Below are positions 1 through 8,865 of a DNA stretch of 64,000 nucleotides, in pieces. Each line of letters starts with the position of its first letter. Within the stretch, counting starts at the first letter, position 1. Both the position numbers and the translations under genes were made by a program. The stretch is from Hippea maritima DSM 10411 (GTDB lineage Bacteria > Campylobacterota_A > Desulfurellia > Desulfurellales > Hippeaceae). The notes under the pieces were generated by a model. The model was not told where the DNA came from. It made no database searches and saw only the letters and a list, made by a program, of their open reading frames with translations. Location of the stretch: NCBI RefSeq assembly GCF_000194135.1, contig NC_015318.1:944501-1008500 (forward strand), given 5' to 3'.

Positions 1-219
1 TATTCCAGAGCCGTCATCCCTTAAAACAAGTGGATCTTTATCTTTATTGTAGCCATTAAAATCCCCTACAACACTTACATATTTAGCATTTGGAGCCCAT
101 ACGGCAAAATATGCACCATTTTTAAACAAGTGACATCCCAATTTTTCGTATATCTTGGTATGCGTTCCCTCTTTAAATAAATACACATCGTAATCGCTAA
201 GCAATGATAGGCTATCCAT
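1..219 (-). CDS. glgB: 1,4-alpha-glucan branching enzyme, N-terminal part only
   Basis: The first 73 codons of a gene that runs off the left edge of the window. The translation contains the stretch VWAPNAKYVSVVGDFNGYN, which is the typical N-terminal CBM48/early-set carbohydrate-binding domain of glycogen branching enzyme (GlgB). That enzyme makes alpha-1,6 branches in glycogen. The ATG at 217-219 overlaps the end of the upstream glycogen synthase by 8 bases, as expected for translational coupling in a glycogen operon. Only the N-terminal domain is visible, so a related CBM48 enzyme (GlgX or TreZ type) is possible, but the short N-terminus and glgA neighbour favour GlgB. Confidence 0.8.
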   Translation of the reverse strand, partial: MDSLSLLSDYDVYLFKEGTHTKIYEKLGCHLFKNGAYFAVWAPNAKYVSVVGDFNGYNKDKDPLVLRDDGSGI

Positions 220-1675
220 TTTTCAACCTTTTATATATTCTAGCCCAAGAATACACATCAACATAGTTTTTGGCTGAGTTTTTCCAATCAAATCTAAGCT
301 GCATTGCTCTTTTTTGCATGGCTGTAAAGTCTTTTTTATTCTCTTTAAAAACACTTATCGCCCATTTTACCGTATCAAACAAAGCCTTAGGTGTGGCATC
401 CCAAAATTTAAACCCCCAACCTTCACCTGTTTTCGTATCGTAGTTTTTTACCGTATCATCAAGCCCACCCACAGCTCTAACAATAGGAAGTGTTGCATAT
501 CTCAGCGAATAAATCTGGTTCAAGCCACACGGTTCAAAAAGGGATGGCATTAAAAACATATCGCAACCAGCCTCAATCTTATGGGCAAGCTCATACGAAT
601 AACCGATAAAACAGCCAAATCTATCCCTAAACCTTGCTGCAATATTACTAAAAAACTGTTCAGCCCATAACTCACCAGCCCCAAGCAAAACAAAACCTAC
701 ATCCAACCTTTTAAGCACATCCTCTATAGATGCAGCAAGCAATTCTATTCCCTTCTGCTTCACCAATCTACCAATAAAACCAATTAAAGGCGTATTATCA
801 TTTAAACTTAAGTTGAATATAGACACTAACTCCTCTTTGCATCTCTGTTTGTTTTCTAAGGAATCAATATCGTAATTTGACTTTATGAATCTGTCTGTTT
901 TTGGATTCCATTGTTTGTAATCAACGCCGTTTAAAATCCCAAAGAGCTTAAAGCTGTGGGCTTTTATATGCTCATGCAGACCAAAACCAAACTGTGGAGT
1001 TTGTATCTCCTGCGAATATTTTTTACTTACAGTTGTTATAGCATCGGCCAAAGCTATTCCGCCTTTTAGAAGATTCAATCCCCCTAAGGCCTCAAACTCA
1101 AACGGATTGAAATGACTCCAATCAACATTCAAAAGACCAAACTTCTGCTTATCAAAAAAGCCCTGATGTTGCAGGTTGTGTATCGTTAAGACAACAGCAG
1201 AATCCCTAAAGTAATCGTCATGCCTCAACACAACACCTGCAGCGGCTGTCTGCCAATCATTCAAGTGAACTATATCGGGCTTAAAACCTATAGACTTTGA
1301 AAGCTCAAGAGCCGCTTTTGAGAAGAATATGAACCGCTCAGCATTGTCATGATAGGCTACAAAACCATCATCATACAGACCTTTCCTACCAAAGAATGCC
1401 TCATAATCTACAAAATATATATCCACATCACTATCTAAAAGTTTAGACTTAAAAGCACCAAACCTTAAAGTACTTTCTCCAAGCAATACATCGGAGCTTA
1501 TTGGTATGTGCTCTAAAGTGTTTTTATCTATCACATAATATCGCGGCATAACAACAACGACATTATGACCAATTTCAGCTAAAGCCTTAGGTAAAGCATA
1601 GCCTACATCGGCAAGGCCACCGGTCTTTGCAAAGCCCTCAACCTCACTTACAACAAACAAAACATTAAGACTCAT
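212..1675 (-). CDS. glgA: Glycogen synthase (GT5), first copy
   Basis: A 487-residue GT5-family glycogen/starch synthase, which transfers glucose from ADP- or UDP-glucose to growing alpha-1,4-glucan in the cytoplasm. The N-terminus carries the family signature KTGGLADV (residues 17-24), which binds the nucleotide sugar. The C-terminal half has the EPCGLNQIYSLRYATLP stretch around the conserved E-x7-E region, followed by VGGLDDTV. Length is normal for the family. It overlaps the ROK kinase gene upstream by 11 bases and glgB downstream by 8. A second, clearly different synthase lies two genes upstream in the same operon. Confidence 0.93.
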   Translation of the reverse strand: MSLNVLFVVSEVEGFAKTGGLADVGYALPKALAEIGHNVVVVMPRYYVIDKNTLEHIPISSDVLLGESTLRFGAFKSKLLDSDVDIYFVDYEAFFGRKGLYDDGFVAYHDNAERFIFFSKAALELSKSIGFKPDIVHLNDWQTAAAGVVLRHDDYFRDSAVVLTIHNLQHQGFFDKQKFGLLNVDWSHFNPFEFEALGGLNLLKGGIALADAITTVSKKYSQEIQTPQFGFGLHEHIKAHSFKLFGILNGVDYKQWNPKTDRFIKSNYDIDSLENKQRCKEELVSIFNLSLNDNTPLIGFIGRLVKQKGIELLAASIEDVLKRLDVGFVLLGAGELWAEQFFSNIAARFRDRFGCFIGYSYELAHKIEAGCDMFLMPSLFEPCGLNQIYSLRYATLPIVRAVGGLDDTVKNYDTKTGEGWGFKFWDATPKALFDTVKWAISVFKENKKDFTAMQKRAMQLRFDWKNSAKNYVDVYSWARIYKRLKNG

Positions 1676-2513
1676 CGAATCTACCTTCAGCTAAGATTCT
1701 TGCACCCTCAAGTGAACCATCCTCAAGCTGGGATATCTCTATATTAACACCTTCAAGACTAACATTGAGTGCAAACTCTGGCAGCTTTTGTTTCACATAA
1801 TTCAAAAGCCATTCATTAGATTTTATAATTCCCCCACCAAGAACAACAACCTCTGGATTGAATAGCGTTATAACAACAGAAACACCAAAAACTAAAGCTT
1901 CTTTGTATTGATCTGCTATCCATTTCAGCTCAGGGTCTAAGGATATCTCATTAAGTGTAAAGCCCTCATCGGCACCTTTGAGTTTTAACCATTTTTTTAT
2001 GCCGCTTGATGATGCAAAAAGCTCTAAACAGTTATTCTTGCCACATCCGCATCTAAACGGGGCTTTCTTGTATGGTATATGCCCAAGCTCCAAAGCCAAG
2101 TTTCTAAAACCCCTTATGATCTTACCATTATCAACAACACCTGCTCCTATACCGCTACCAGAATAAACAACGGCAATATTTTCTGCATCAAAATAACCCG
2201 CCTCGGCAACGGCAGCACAATTTAAATCATTCTCAAGCATAACCTCTATGTTGTATTTGGAGCGAAAATAACCGCTAAAATCAAAACTGTTTGTTATATC
2301 TACATTGGGTGATGCAATGATAAAACCATCAAAAACCTGTCCTGCAAGCGATACGACCATCTTTTCTATGCCATATCTTTCTATCAATACCGACAAAAAA
2401 CTAACTATATCTATATTTTTTGTAATTGCCTTGCCTCTAAACTCATCCTCTTCAATAACTGCAATATATCGGATATAGCTACCGCCTATATCAACGGCCA
2501 AGTAATTCTTCAT
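1665..2513 (-). CDS. ROK-family sugar kinase (probable glucokinase)
   Basis: A 282-residue ROK-family kinase. Visible features are the N-terminal phosphate-binding DIGGSYIR (8-15), the END motif with the likely catalytic Asp (94-96), the conserved GH (144-145) and the zinc-binding CGCGKNNCLE motif (Cys155, 157, 162). In this family these mark glucokinases and N-acetylhexosamine kinases. Its place between two glycogen synthase genes, overlapping both, suggests that it phosphorylates glucose freed from glycogen by the amylase-like enzymes of the same operon. Substrate is inferred from context. Confidence 0.85.
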   Translation of the reverse strand: MKNYLAVDIGGSYIRYIAVIEEDEFRGKAITKNIDIVSFLSVLIERYGIEKMVVSLAGQVFDGFIIASPNVDITNSFDFSGYFRSKYNIEVMLENDLNCAAVAEAGYFDAENIAVVYSGSGIGAGVVDNGKIIRGFRNLALELGHIPYKKAPFRCGCGKNNCLELFASSSGIKKWLKLKGADEGFTLNEISLDPELKWIADQYKEALVFGVSVVITLFNPEVVVLGGGIIKSNEWLLNYVKQKLPEFALNVSLEGVNIEISQLEDGSLEGARILAEGRFDES

Positions 2514-3858
2514 ATAGGCTCATATATTCTTTTGCTGTCCTAATTACGCCAAAATCGCATCCCATATTAAATTTTCTTATCTTGCTTAGTCTTCCTTTAT
2601 CTTTATAAAGCCTTATCGCTTCTTCTAAGCTATCCAAAAGCTCCTCTTTTGTTTGGTTTTCATACACAAAACCCACTCCACATGTATTTGAATCTATAGG
2701 ATGCACTGTTTGTTTAAGGCCACCTACGGAATGTACTACGGGAATAGAGCCATATCTGAAAGCAATCAACTGAACCAAACCACACGGTTCAAAAACAGAA
2801 GGCACAACTATAAAATCAGAAGCGGCATATAATCTCCTTGCAACTTGCTCATTATATCCATACAGAGCCACAAACCGATCAGATTTAATAGATTCAAACA
2901 TCTCTTTATAATTTACACTACTATCGCCAAGCACTACGAAATTTAAATCGAGCTTTAAAATTTCATTCAAACTCTCATATAAAAAATCAACACCCTTCTG
3001 TTCAGTGAATCTACCTATAAAAGCAAATAGCGGCATATTGGATTTTAAGCCCAATTCGGACAAGAGCTTCTGCTTGTTGAAATATTTACCCCTTAGGTTA
3101 TCTTTAGAAAAGCCTTTATATATCAATCTATCCTTCTGAGGATTAAACTCATCATAGTCTATACCGTTTAAAATAGCTATAATCTTTTCTGAATGGTTGC
3201 GTATAAAACCACTAAGTCCAAACTCAAATTCCCCAGATAATACCTCATCAAGATAGGCAGAACTTACAAAAACAACCCTATCAGAGAAGGCAATACCAAC
3301 CTTGAGGAAGTTTAGCTTTCCATAGAATTCTGCATACTCATGGCTAAAATACTTTCTATCTATCTTAAGTATCTCAGGCTCAACTTCAAAAACTCCCTGG
3401 TAGGCGAGGTTGTGAATAGTAAAGGCAATTCTGCCATCAAAACCGGTCTGTTTTAAATAATATGCTGCTAAAGCCGTATGCCAGTCATTCAGATGAACAA
3501 TATCAAAACTAAAGCTTTGAGCAATCTTAGCCACAGCTTCACTTAATAGACCAAAACGCAGGTGGTTATCGTCATAATCCTTGCCATTTTCTGAGTATAT
3601 ACTATCTCTATCAAATAGGCTATGTTTAACAAAAAAAACATCTAAACCGTAGAGCTTCTCTCTAACAACCTTAAGATTTTCATCTAAATCAATAACCTCA
3701 CCCAAAATCTTGTCTTTGGCAAATCCATAGAGTGGCACAACTATAGAAACATCAACCCCTAAACCCTTTAAAGATTTGGCAAGGCCATAGACAATATCAG
3801 CAAGACCGCCAGCCTTTGCATAGCCAAATAACTCAGCCGAAGATAACAATACCTTCAT
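2491..3858 (-). CDS. glgA: Glycogen synthase (GT5), second copy
   Basis: A 455-residue GT5 glycogen/starch synthase, shorter than and well diverged from the copy downstream. The signature reads KAGGLADI (residues 16-23), and the C-terminal acceptor/donor region reads EPCGLVQLIAFRYGSIP followed by VGGLKQTV. Its start overlaps the stop of the galT-like gene in the ATGA style, and its end overlaps the ROK kinase start by 23 bases. Two paralogues in one operon may differ in donor (ADP- versus UDP-glucose) or in priming versus elongation. The sequence alone does not decide this. Confidence 0.92.
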   Translation of the reverse strand: MKVLLSSAELFGYAKAGGLADIVYGLAKSLKGLGVDVSIVVPLYGFAKDKILGEVIDLDENLKVVREKLYGLDVFFVKHSLFDRDSIYSENGKDYDDNHLRFGLLSEAVAKIAQSFSFDIVHLNDWHTALAAYYLKQTGFDGRIAFTIHNLAYQGVFEVEPEILKIDRKYFSHEYAEFYGKLNFLKVGIAFSDRVVFVSSAYLDEVLSGEFEFGLSGFIRNHSEKIIAILNGIDYDEFNPQKDRLIYKGFSKDNLRGKYFNKQKLLSELGLKSNMPLFAFIGRFTEQKGVDFLYESLNEILKLDLNFVVLGDSSVNYKEMFESIKSDRFVALYGYNEQVARRLYAASDFIVVPSVFEPCGLVQLIAFRYGSIPVVHSVGGLKQTVHPIDSNTCGVGFVYENQTKEELLDSLEEAIRLYKDKGRLSKIRKFNMGCDFGVIRTAKEYMSLYEELLGR

Positions 3859-4889
3859 TCTTCAAGCCCCCTTCTTAAAAATCCCGCCGCATCTTCAGGC
3901 AAAACGGGGTTTATATAAATACAACTATCAATCTCAAACCCACCAAGTCCGAACAATCTCGGTGTTATACTTATCTGAAAACGCCAGAATTCATGTAATC
4001 TATCGTAAAACCTTTCCGTTGCATAGGTTTTTTGCATAGGTGGAGTATTGAATATGAGGTTAAAGTCAAAATTACCAAGCTGCCTATAAAGTGAATTCAT
4101 AATCTTCAAAAGAAGTTTAGCCAAATTGTTTAAGTTTTTATCGTTTAAATCCAATAAACTTACAAAGCCATTTTGTTTACTTATAATCGATACCTCAAAT
4201 GCAAATCTCGAGGCAAACGGAGCAAATACTAAAAATTCATCATCACTATAAATTATTCGTTTAGCTTCATTCAATTCTCGTTGTATTACGCTATCGAACA
4301 AAGAACGGTTATTTCTTAAATGGTAATCAAATGCCCTGTTGTAATCATTAAGCTTGCTTTTTGGCACAACTGGCAAAGCAATTAATTGAGTATGAGGGTG
4401 CACTTGCGTTGCCGAGGCAGAAAATCCGTGATTTTTAAATATAGAAAAATAAACCATACGTTTGTCGTTGCGCAAATCTGCAAGTCTTAACCTCAGGGTA
4501 TAAAGCCAATTGAAATATTCATCTTTACTCATCTTATCAAGTCTAAGTAGATGTCGTGGTGTATCTATTATAACCTCGTGAGCACCAAAACCATTATGAA
4601 TCTCATATAATCCAGCCTCCTTACTACCAAATGGCGTCTCTATTTGGACAGCTTTATAAAGGTTTGGTATAACCCTAACCTTCCATCCAGGCATGTTCGG
4701 CTTATTGCTTCTTATTGCAAATATCTCAGGTGGAGTTAGATACTCCTTGCCCTCGCAAAACGGACACGCCTCTATCGTCTCATCTATCCTTGCCTCAACC
4801 ACACCTGCATAGTAATTCGGTCTATGCAATCTCTCTGGAGCTACTAAAGAATACTCGTCGTGTATAACATCGTATCTTATCTCAGACAT
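3855..4889 (-). CDS. galT: Galactose-1-phosphate uridylyltransferase family protein
   Basis: A 344-residue HIT-superfamily nucleotidyltransferase. It has the zinc-ligand pair CPFC (42-45) and the active-site HPHTQ (164-168), whose middle His carries the uridylyl intermediate in GalT. I place the start at the ATG at 4887-4889, behind a GGTGG Shine-Dalgarno-like sequence, rather than at the GTG 18 bases upstream. The gene overlaps the preceding GH57 gene by 8 bases. No galactose genes are near. In a glycogen operon the enzyme may instead exchange glucose-1-phosphate with NDP-glucose, so the exact sugar is uncertain. Confidence 0.87.
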   Translation of the reverse strand: MSEIRYDVIHDEYSLVAPERLHRPNYYAGVVEARIDETIEACPFCEGKEYLTPPEIFAIRSNKPNMPGWKVRVIPNLYKAVQIETPFGSKEAGLYEIHNGFGAHEVIIDTPRHLLRLDKMSKDEYFNWLYTLRLRLADLRNDKRMVYFSIFKNHGFSASATQVHPHTQLIALPVVPKSKLNDYNRAFDYHLRNNRSLFDSVIQRELNEAKRIIYSDDEFLVFAPFASRFAFEVSIISKQNGFVSLLDLNDKNLNNLAKLLLKIMNSLYRQLGNFDFNLIFNTPPMQKTYATERFYDRLHEFWRFQISITPRLFGLGGFEIDSCIYINPVLPEDAAGFLRRGLEE

Positions 4890-6855
4890 TTTCCACCCTA
4901 AATTCACCTGTTAGTTTTAAGTTTTGGACAAAATCCACCAAAACGGCAAATGTTACACCCTGAACTGTCAAATCAAATCCCTTCTCGCTTTTTGAAACAG
5001 TATACAAAGGCAGGGCGATAAGCTTAAAAAACTCAGACAAATTAAACCTTAGTATTTTTTTTGTAAAACCATCTTCTACAACGAAAGCCTTGAGTAATTT
5101 TTCGCTAAAGCCATCCTTAAACATCTGTGAGTTGAGCTTTATTCTTTCTAAACTTGCAAAATGCAGGTTTAACTCAAGAGCATAAATATATCTTTTTTTA
5201 GCCTCTGTTTTTAGTTCAATCTTAAAGCCAAATCCATTTTCCTTTGGGTAGTAGGTTTTTGCAAGCTTGGTATTGAATTTTCCATTATCATATATTCCAC
5301 CGTCCCTTTTAAAAACTATCGCATCAGGTGTAGCGGAAAGTTCAAATGGCTGATTCGCAAAATCCGCATATTCCTTAAAACTGCACTTAAAAAGCGAATC
5401 AAAACTAAAACCTTCATCAGTTATGTGGTCTACGAAGGAGTTTTTTACATACCAATCATAAAATAATACATCCTTTAGGTTTTTATCTAATTTATCCTCT
5501 TTTGAATGAATTGTATCTATAGCCCCCTCATGCTCTTCTGCTTGAGAAACAACATGGTAAGCTTCCTTCCTGCGTGTTATAACATTTTGAAAATTAAACT
5601 GAGATTTTCTATCGTCAAATTCAATAAGCTGACCACCAAACCTACTATCAAACCTAAAAATAATATCTCTTTTTACACATTTTACCTCATCATATCCATC
5701 TAAATTCACATCGGCTATCTCTAAGGCGTCTTTTGAATACCTCAGATTCTCACAGTTTATCAGATACCGATACGCATTATCCCTTAAATTAGGCAAATAA
5801 AGGCCACCAAATATTCCATGCCAAAAAACATCGTTTGTCTGAAGCCTGTATAGATTATCCAGATAAACCCTGCTGTATAGTCTGTGTTTTGATAACTCAA
5901 GCATCCTCTTATGCAGTCTGTTCGATTCCTCATATTTGACAAAGAAATTCTTCCACAGCCCGCTCTTTATAAGTCTCTCTGAATCAAACCCAGCCTCAAC
6001 TAAAACAGTTTTAGCCGCTTTTGAGGTAAGAACATCATCGTAGAACATACTCCATTGGCCCATTTCAGCGTATGATACATTTGGAAGATAGATAAGACCT
6101 TTTGGTCTTTGACTTTCAAAAAATTCATAAAAATGAGTAGTTTCCACCTTTTGCTCATCCAAAAGCGCTAAAAACTCCTCAAGCCACCCTTTTTCATAAA
6201 CCCACTGATACGTCTCAGGCCACAGACCAAACTTTTCTAAATCATCATACACAACGGCAACATCTTTACTTTTTATTAAGTCAATTGCCTCCTTAGCTTC
6301 AAAAAAGGGTAGGGCATAGCGCAACTGCCTTGATATAGGAAAGACGCCCAAAGTTTCACCATCAAATTCAGTTAAATAGTAGCCTTCAAGTTGCTCATCC
6401 TTTAATCCAGCCATAATAAAATGGTAATCGTCAACGGTAATGTAGTCGATTTTGCTTTTCTTTATCTCAGGTATTATGCAGTTATCCCAAACCCTTTCTG
6501 CAAGCCATAACCCCTTTGGACGCCTACTGAATTCCTTTAGTATAAACTCGTTCATTCTTTTTATCTGACCAATCCTATCCTTTGATGGTATTGACGGCAA
6601 AACGGGCTCATAGAACCCACCACTAAATATCTCAACCCTGCCACTATCTATTAGCTCGCTTATAAGGTAATAAATTTCAGTATAATCATTTTTCAGTTTG
6701 CTTAAAAGCCAACCACTGCAATGGAGAGAAAATTTAAAACTATCAAATTTAGAAACCGTTTTAAAGAACGGATAATAACAGAGCTTGCAAGCTTCATCTA
6801 TTGCCTTATCGAAATTATCTACAGGTTGATGCATGTGTAAACCAAATAGAAGCAC
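4882..6855 (-). CDS. GH57 4-alpha-glucanotransferase / alpha-amylase
   Basis: A 657-residue GH57 glycoside hydrolase of the Thermococcus litoralis 4-alpha-glucanotransferase type. The N-terminal (beta/alpha)7 barrel begins GLHMHQPVDNF. The nucleophile is Glu120 in GLWLAERVWDN, and the acid/base is the Asp at 204/205 in VVYDDLEKFG. The C-terminal half (about residues 380-650) matches the beta-sandwich DUF1925/1926 region of that group. It probably rearranges or trims alpha-1,4-glucan chains in the cytoplasm, as no signal peptide is present. It overlaps galT by 8 bases and lies 15 bases after the other GH57 gene. Confidence 0.9.
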   Translation of the reverse strand: MLLFGLHMHQPVDNFDKAIDEACKLCYYPFFKTVSKFDSFKFSLHCSGWLLSKLKNDYTEIYYLISELIDSGRVEIFSGGFYEPVLPSIPSKDRIGQIKRMNEFILKEFSRRPKGLWLAERVWDNCIIPEIKKSKIDYITVDDYHFIMAGLKDEQLEGYYLTEFDGETLGVFPISRQLRYALPFFEAKEAIDLIKSKDVAVVYDDLEKFGLWPETYQWVYEKGWLEEFLALLDEQKVETTHFYEFFESQRPKGLIYLPNVSYAEMGQWSMFYDDVLTSKAAKTVLVEAGFDSERLIKSGLWKNFFVKYEESNRLHKRMLELSKHRLYSRVYLDNLYRLQTNDVFWHGIFGGLYLPNLRDNAYRYLINCENLRYSKDALEIADVNLDGYDEVKCVKRDIIFRFDSRFGGQLIEFDDRKSQFNFQNVITRRKEAYHVVSQAEEHEGAIDTIHSKEDKLDKNLKDVLFYDWYVKNSFVDHITDEGFSFDSLFKCSFKEYADFANQPFELSATPDAIVFKRDGGIYDNGKFNTKLAKTYYPKENGFGFKIELKTEAKKRYIYALELNLHFASLERIKLNSQMFKDGFSEKLLKAFVVEDGFTKKILRFNLSEFFKLIALPLYTVSKSEKGFDLTVQGVTFAVLVDFVQNLKLTGEFRVENV

Positions 6856-6870
6856 AATAACTCTCCTTTC

Positions 6871-8865
6871 TTAGACAAACCAGTTATGGGAAAAATCTCT
6901 ATTGAGCTTTATAGTAAGCTGGTTCAGACCCGGTAAAACCTGAACTACTCGACCATTTATCTCAAACTCAAATCTAAACGAAGCAATATCACCCTTAATT
7001 AATCTTTTTGATATAGCAAGCTCAATAATTTCATAGGCTGCTATTTGTATAAAGTCACTAAATACAGCCCTGTAAACCCTAAGCCTTATGGGCTTTTTGA
7101 ATGCATCTGAGTAAACACTTAAAACACCCTTTCTCTTTAGATTTTCTACATCACCATCGAATCTAAAAAACACCCAATCTTCGTTTTGACCGTAAAATAT
7201 CTTTTTTATAGGTTTTAACGATGTATCTATTACGCTATAGGTTAAAGCCTCATCAATCATGCCGCTACCCAGCCACTCGAAGAATGAACTTACTTTGCCG
7301 TCTACCATAGGATAGACAAAGTTCTTAGGCTCCAATATCAAAGCTTCTAAAGTTGCATTATCGGCTATAGGTTCAAACAATATGGCGGGGGCTTCTATAT
7401 CCAAAAGCTCATAGATCTTTATCAAATTACCCCTAAATAATTCATCAAACTCAGCTTCATGCTTACTATGATGCCCCTTACCATACCACCAAAACCAATC
7501 AGAGGCTTCAGCCTTTAAAAATAAAGTGTCTATCTCATCTTGTGTCTTTTTATCTAATTTATTCTTATGGCGTAGATAATCCCTCTTAGTATTAAACAGT
7601 AATTCCCATGCTCTATTTTTTTGTTTGTCACCTATCCAAGTATTGAAATTTGCAAATATCCAGGAGCCAGGCTTTAGAGAAGAAAGCTCATTATTAACTT
7701 CAGTCTCTCCTACACTTACTGTCTCTATACCTTTTTCATTTAAAGTTTGGTAAAGCTCACTCAAAAAACCCTCGCCATTATCTTCATAGTATTCCCAAGC
7801 GTTTTCACCATCCAATATAACAAACGCTACATCATCACTGCCGAGTTTGTCTACAACACTGAAGAAATCCGATATAGCATCCTGAACTTTTACAGAGTGG
7901 TATCTAAAACCTATACCATCACTCAAATATTTATCCCTGAAAACCACCTTTATACCCGAATAATCATAGGCTTTATAAATCGCCTTTTTATCTGGCAAAT
8001 TTAGGCTCTTTTTCAATATATCCTCATCCGTTGCAACCCATTTTATTCCATACTGCTTATAAAGCTTTAGTGTATTCTCACACACAGCACCCTCAGCAGG
8101 CCAAAGCCCATCAGGTTTAAAGCCAAATTTACCTTCAAACAACTCCAACGCCTTGATTATATGGAGCTGTGCATCGTCTTTTAATGAAATTATACCATTG
8201 GGTAAAACTATAGAAGAATCTGCCTCTTTTGCTATATTGGCATCAAAAAGCAGAGGTAATATAGGATGAGCGAAAGGTGTTGTTGAAAGCTCAATTTTCC
8301 CTTCTTCGGCAAATTCTTTGTATATATTTAAAACCTTTGGAATAAATGCCAAAAGGCTACCTATTAGCCTGTATTTATCTGCTTGAGAAAAACCCCTTTG
8401 TTTACTTAGAAGATCACAAACTACCTTATCGTTCTTTCTTAAATAGTTTCCGCAGAATGCAAGCAAAAATAATATCTCAAGTTCTATAAGCTCGCTATCT
8501 GTGTAATTATTTTGCTCATAAAGCTCCGCAAATCTTTCAAGCGGTTTAACCATTGTCCTATAAGGAAGACTCTTGCACATTTTAATAACAAATTTTCTCT
8601 CATTTTCAGAAAGATATATAGGCTCTCTCATCCATAAGCCCAAAAATAGGTCGGCCTTTTCTTTTTTTTGTTCATAAATACTAAGTTGTTTTATAAGGGT
8701 AGGGGTTATATTGAATGTTGATTTTATGTTATACTCACCAGCCAAAAATGGCATATCATAGTAATCCTTGATTGCATGCAGAAAAACCCACGGCATACTT
8801 AATGTGCCGTCATTCATAAAGTAGCACGGCTGGTGCATATGCCACAAAAAAGATATTTTAGCCAT
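6871..8865 (-). CDS. GH57 family alpha-amylase-like glycoside hydrolase
   Basis: A 664-residue GH57 enzyme of a different subgroup from its neighbour. It starts with the barrel motif WHMHQP (8-13), has the likely nucleophile Glu258 in GLWPAEGAVCENT and the likely acid/base Asp in FVILDGENAWEYYEDN (about 350). No signal peptide is seen, so it should act on intracellular glucan. Its ATG overlaps the stop of the upstream fusion gene by 8 bases. Members of this subgroup are usually called alpha-amylase/alpha-mannosidase, and activity cannot be fixed from sequence. It may act as the glycogen-degrading partner of the glucanotransferase. Confidence 0.87.
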   Translation of the reverse strand: MAKISFLWHMHQPCYFMNDGTLSMPWVFLHAIKDYYDMPFLAGEYNIKSTFNITPTLIKQLSIYEQKKEKADLFLGLWMREPIYLSENERKFVIKMCKSLPYRTMVKPLERFAELYEQNNYTDSELIELEILFLLAFCGNYLRKNDKVVCDLLSKQRGFSQADKYRLIGSLLAFIPKVLNIYKEFAEEGKIELSTTPFAHPILPLLFDANIAKEADSSIVLPNGIISLKDDAQLHIIKALELFEGKFGFKPDGLWPAEGAVCENTLKLYKQYGIKWVATDEDILKKSLNLPDKKAIYKAYDYSGIKVVFRDKYLSDGIGFRYHSVKVQDAISDFFSVVDKLGSDDVAFVILDGENAWEYYEDNGEGFLSELYQTLNEKGIETVSVGETEVNNELSSLKPGSWIFANFNTWIGDKQKNRAWELLFNTKRDYLRHKNKLDKKTQDEIDTLFLKAEASDWFWWYGKGHHSKHEAEFDELFRGNLIKIYELLDIEAPAILFEPIADNATLEALILEPKNFVYPMVDGKVSSFFEWLGSGMIDEALTYSVIDTSLKPIKKIFYGQNEDWVFFRFDGDVENLKRKGVLSVYSDAFKKPIRLRVYRAVFSDFIQIAAYEIIELAISKRLIKGDIASFRFEFEINGRVVQVLPGLNQLTIKLNRDFSHNWFV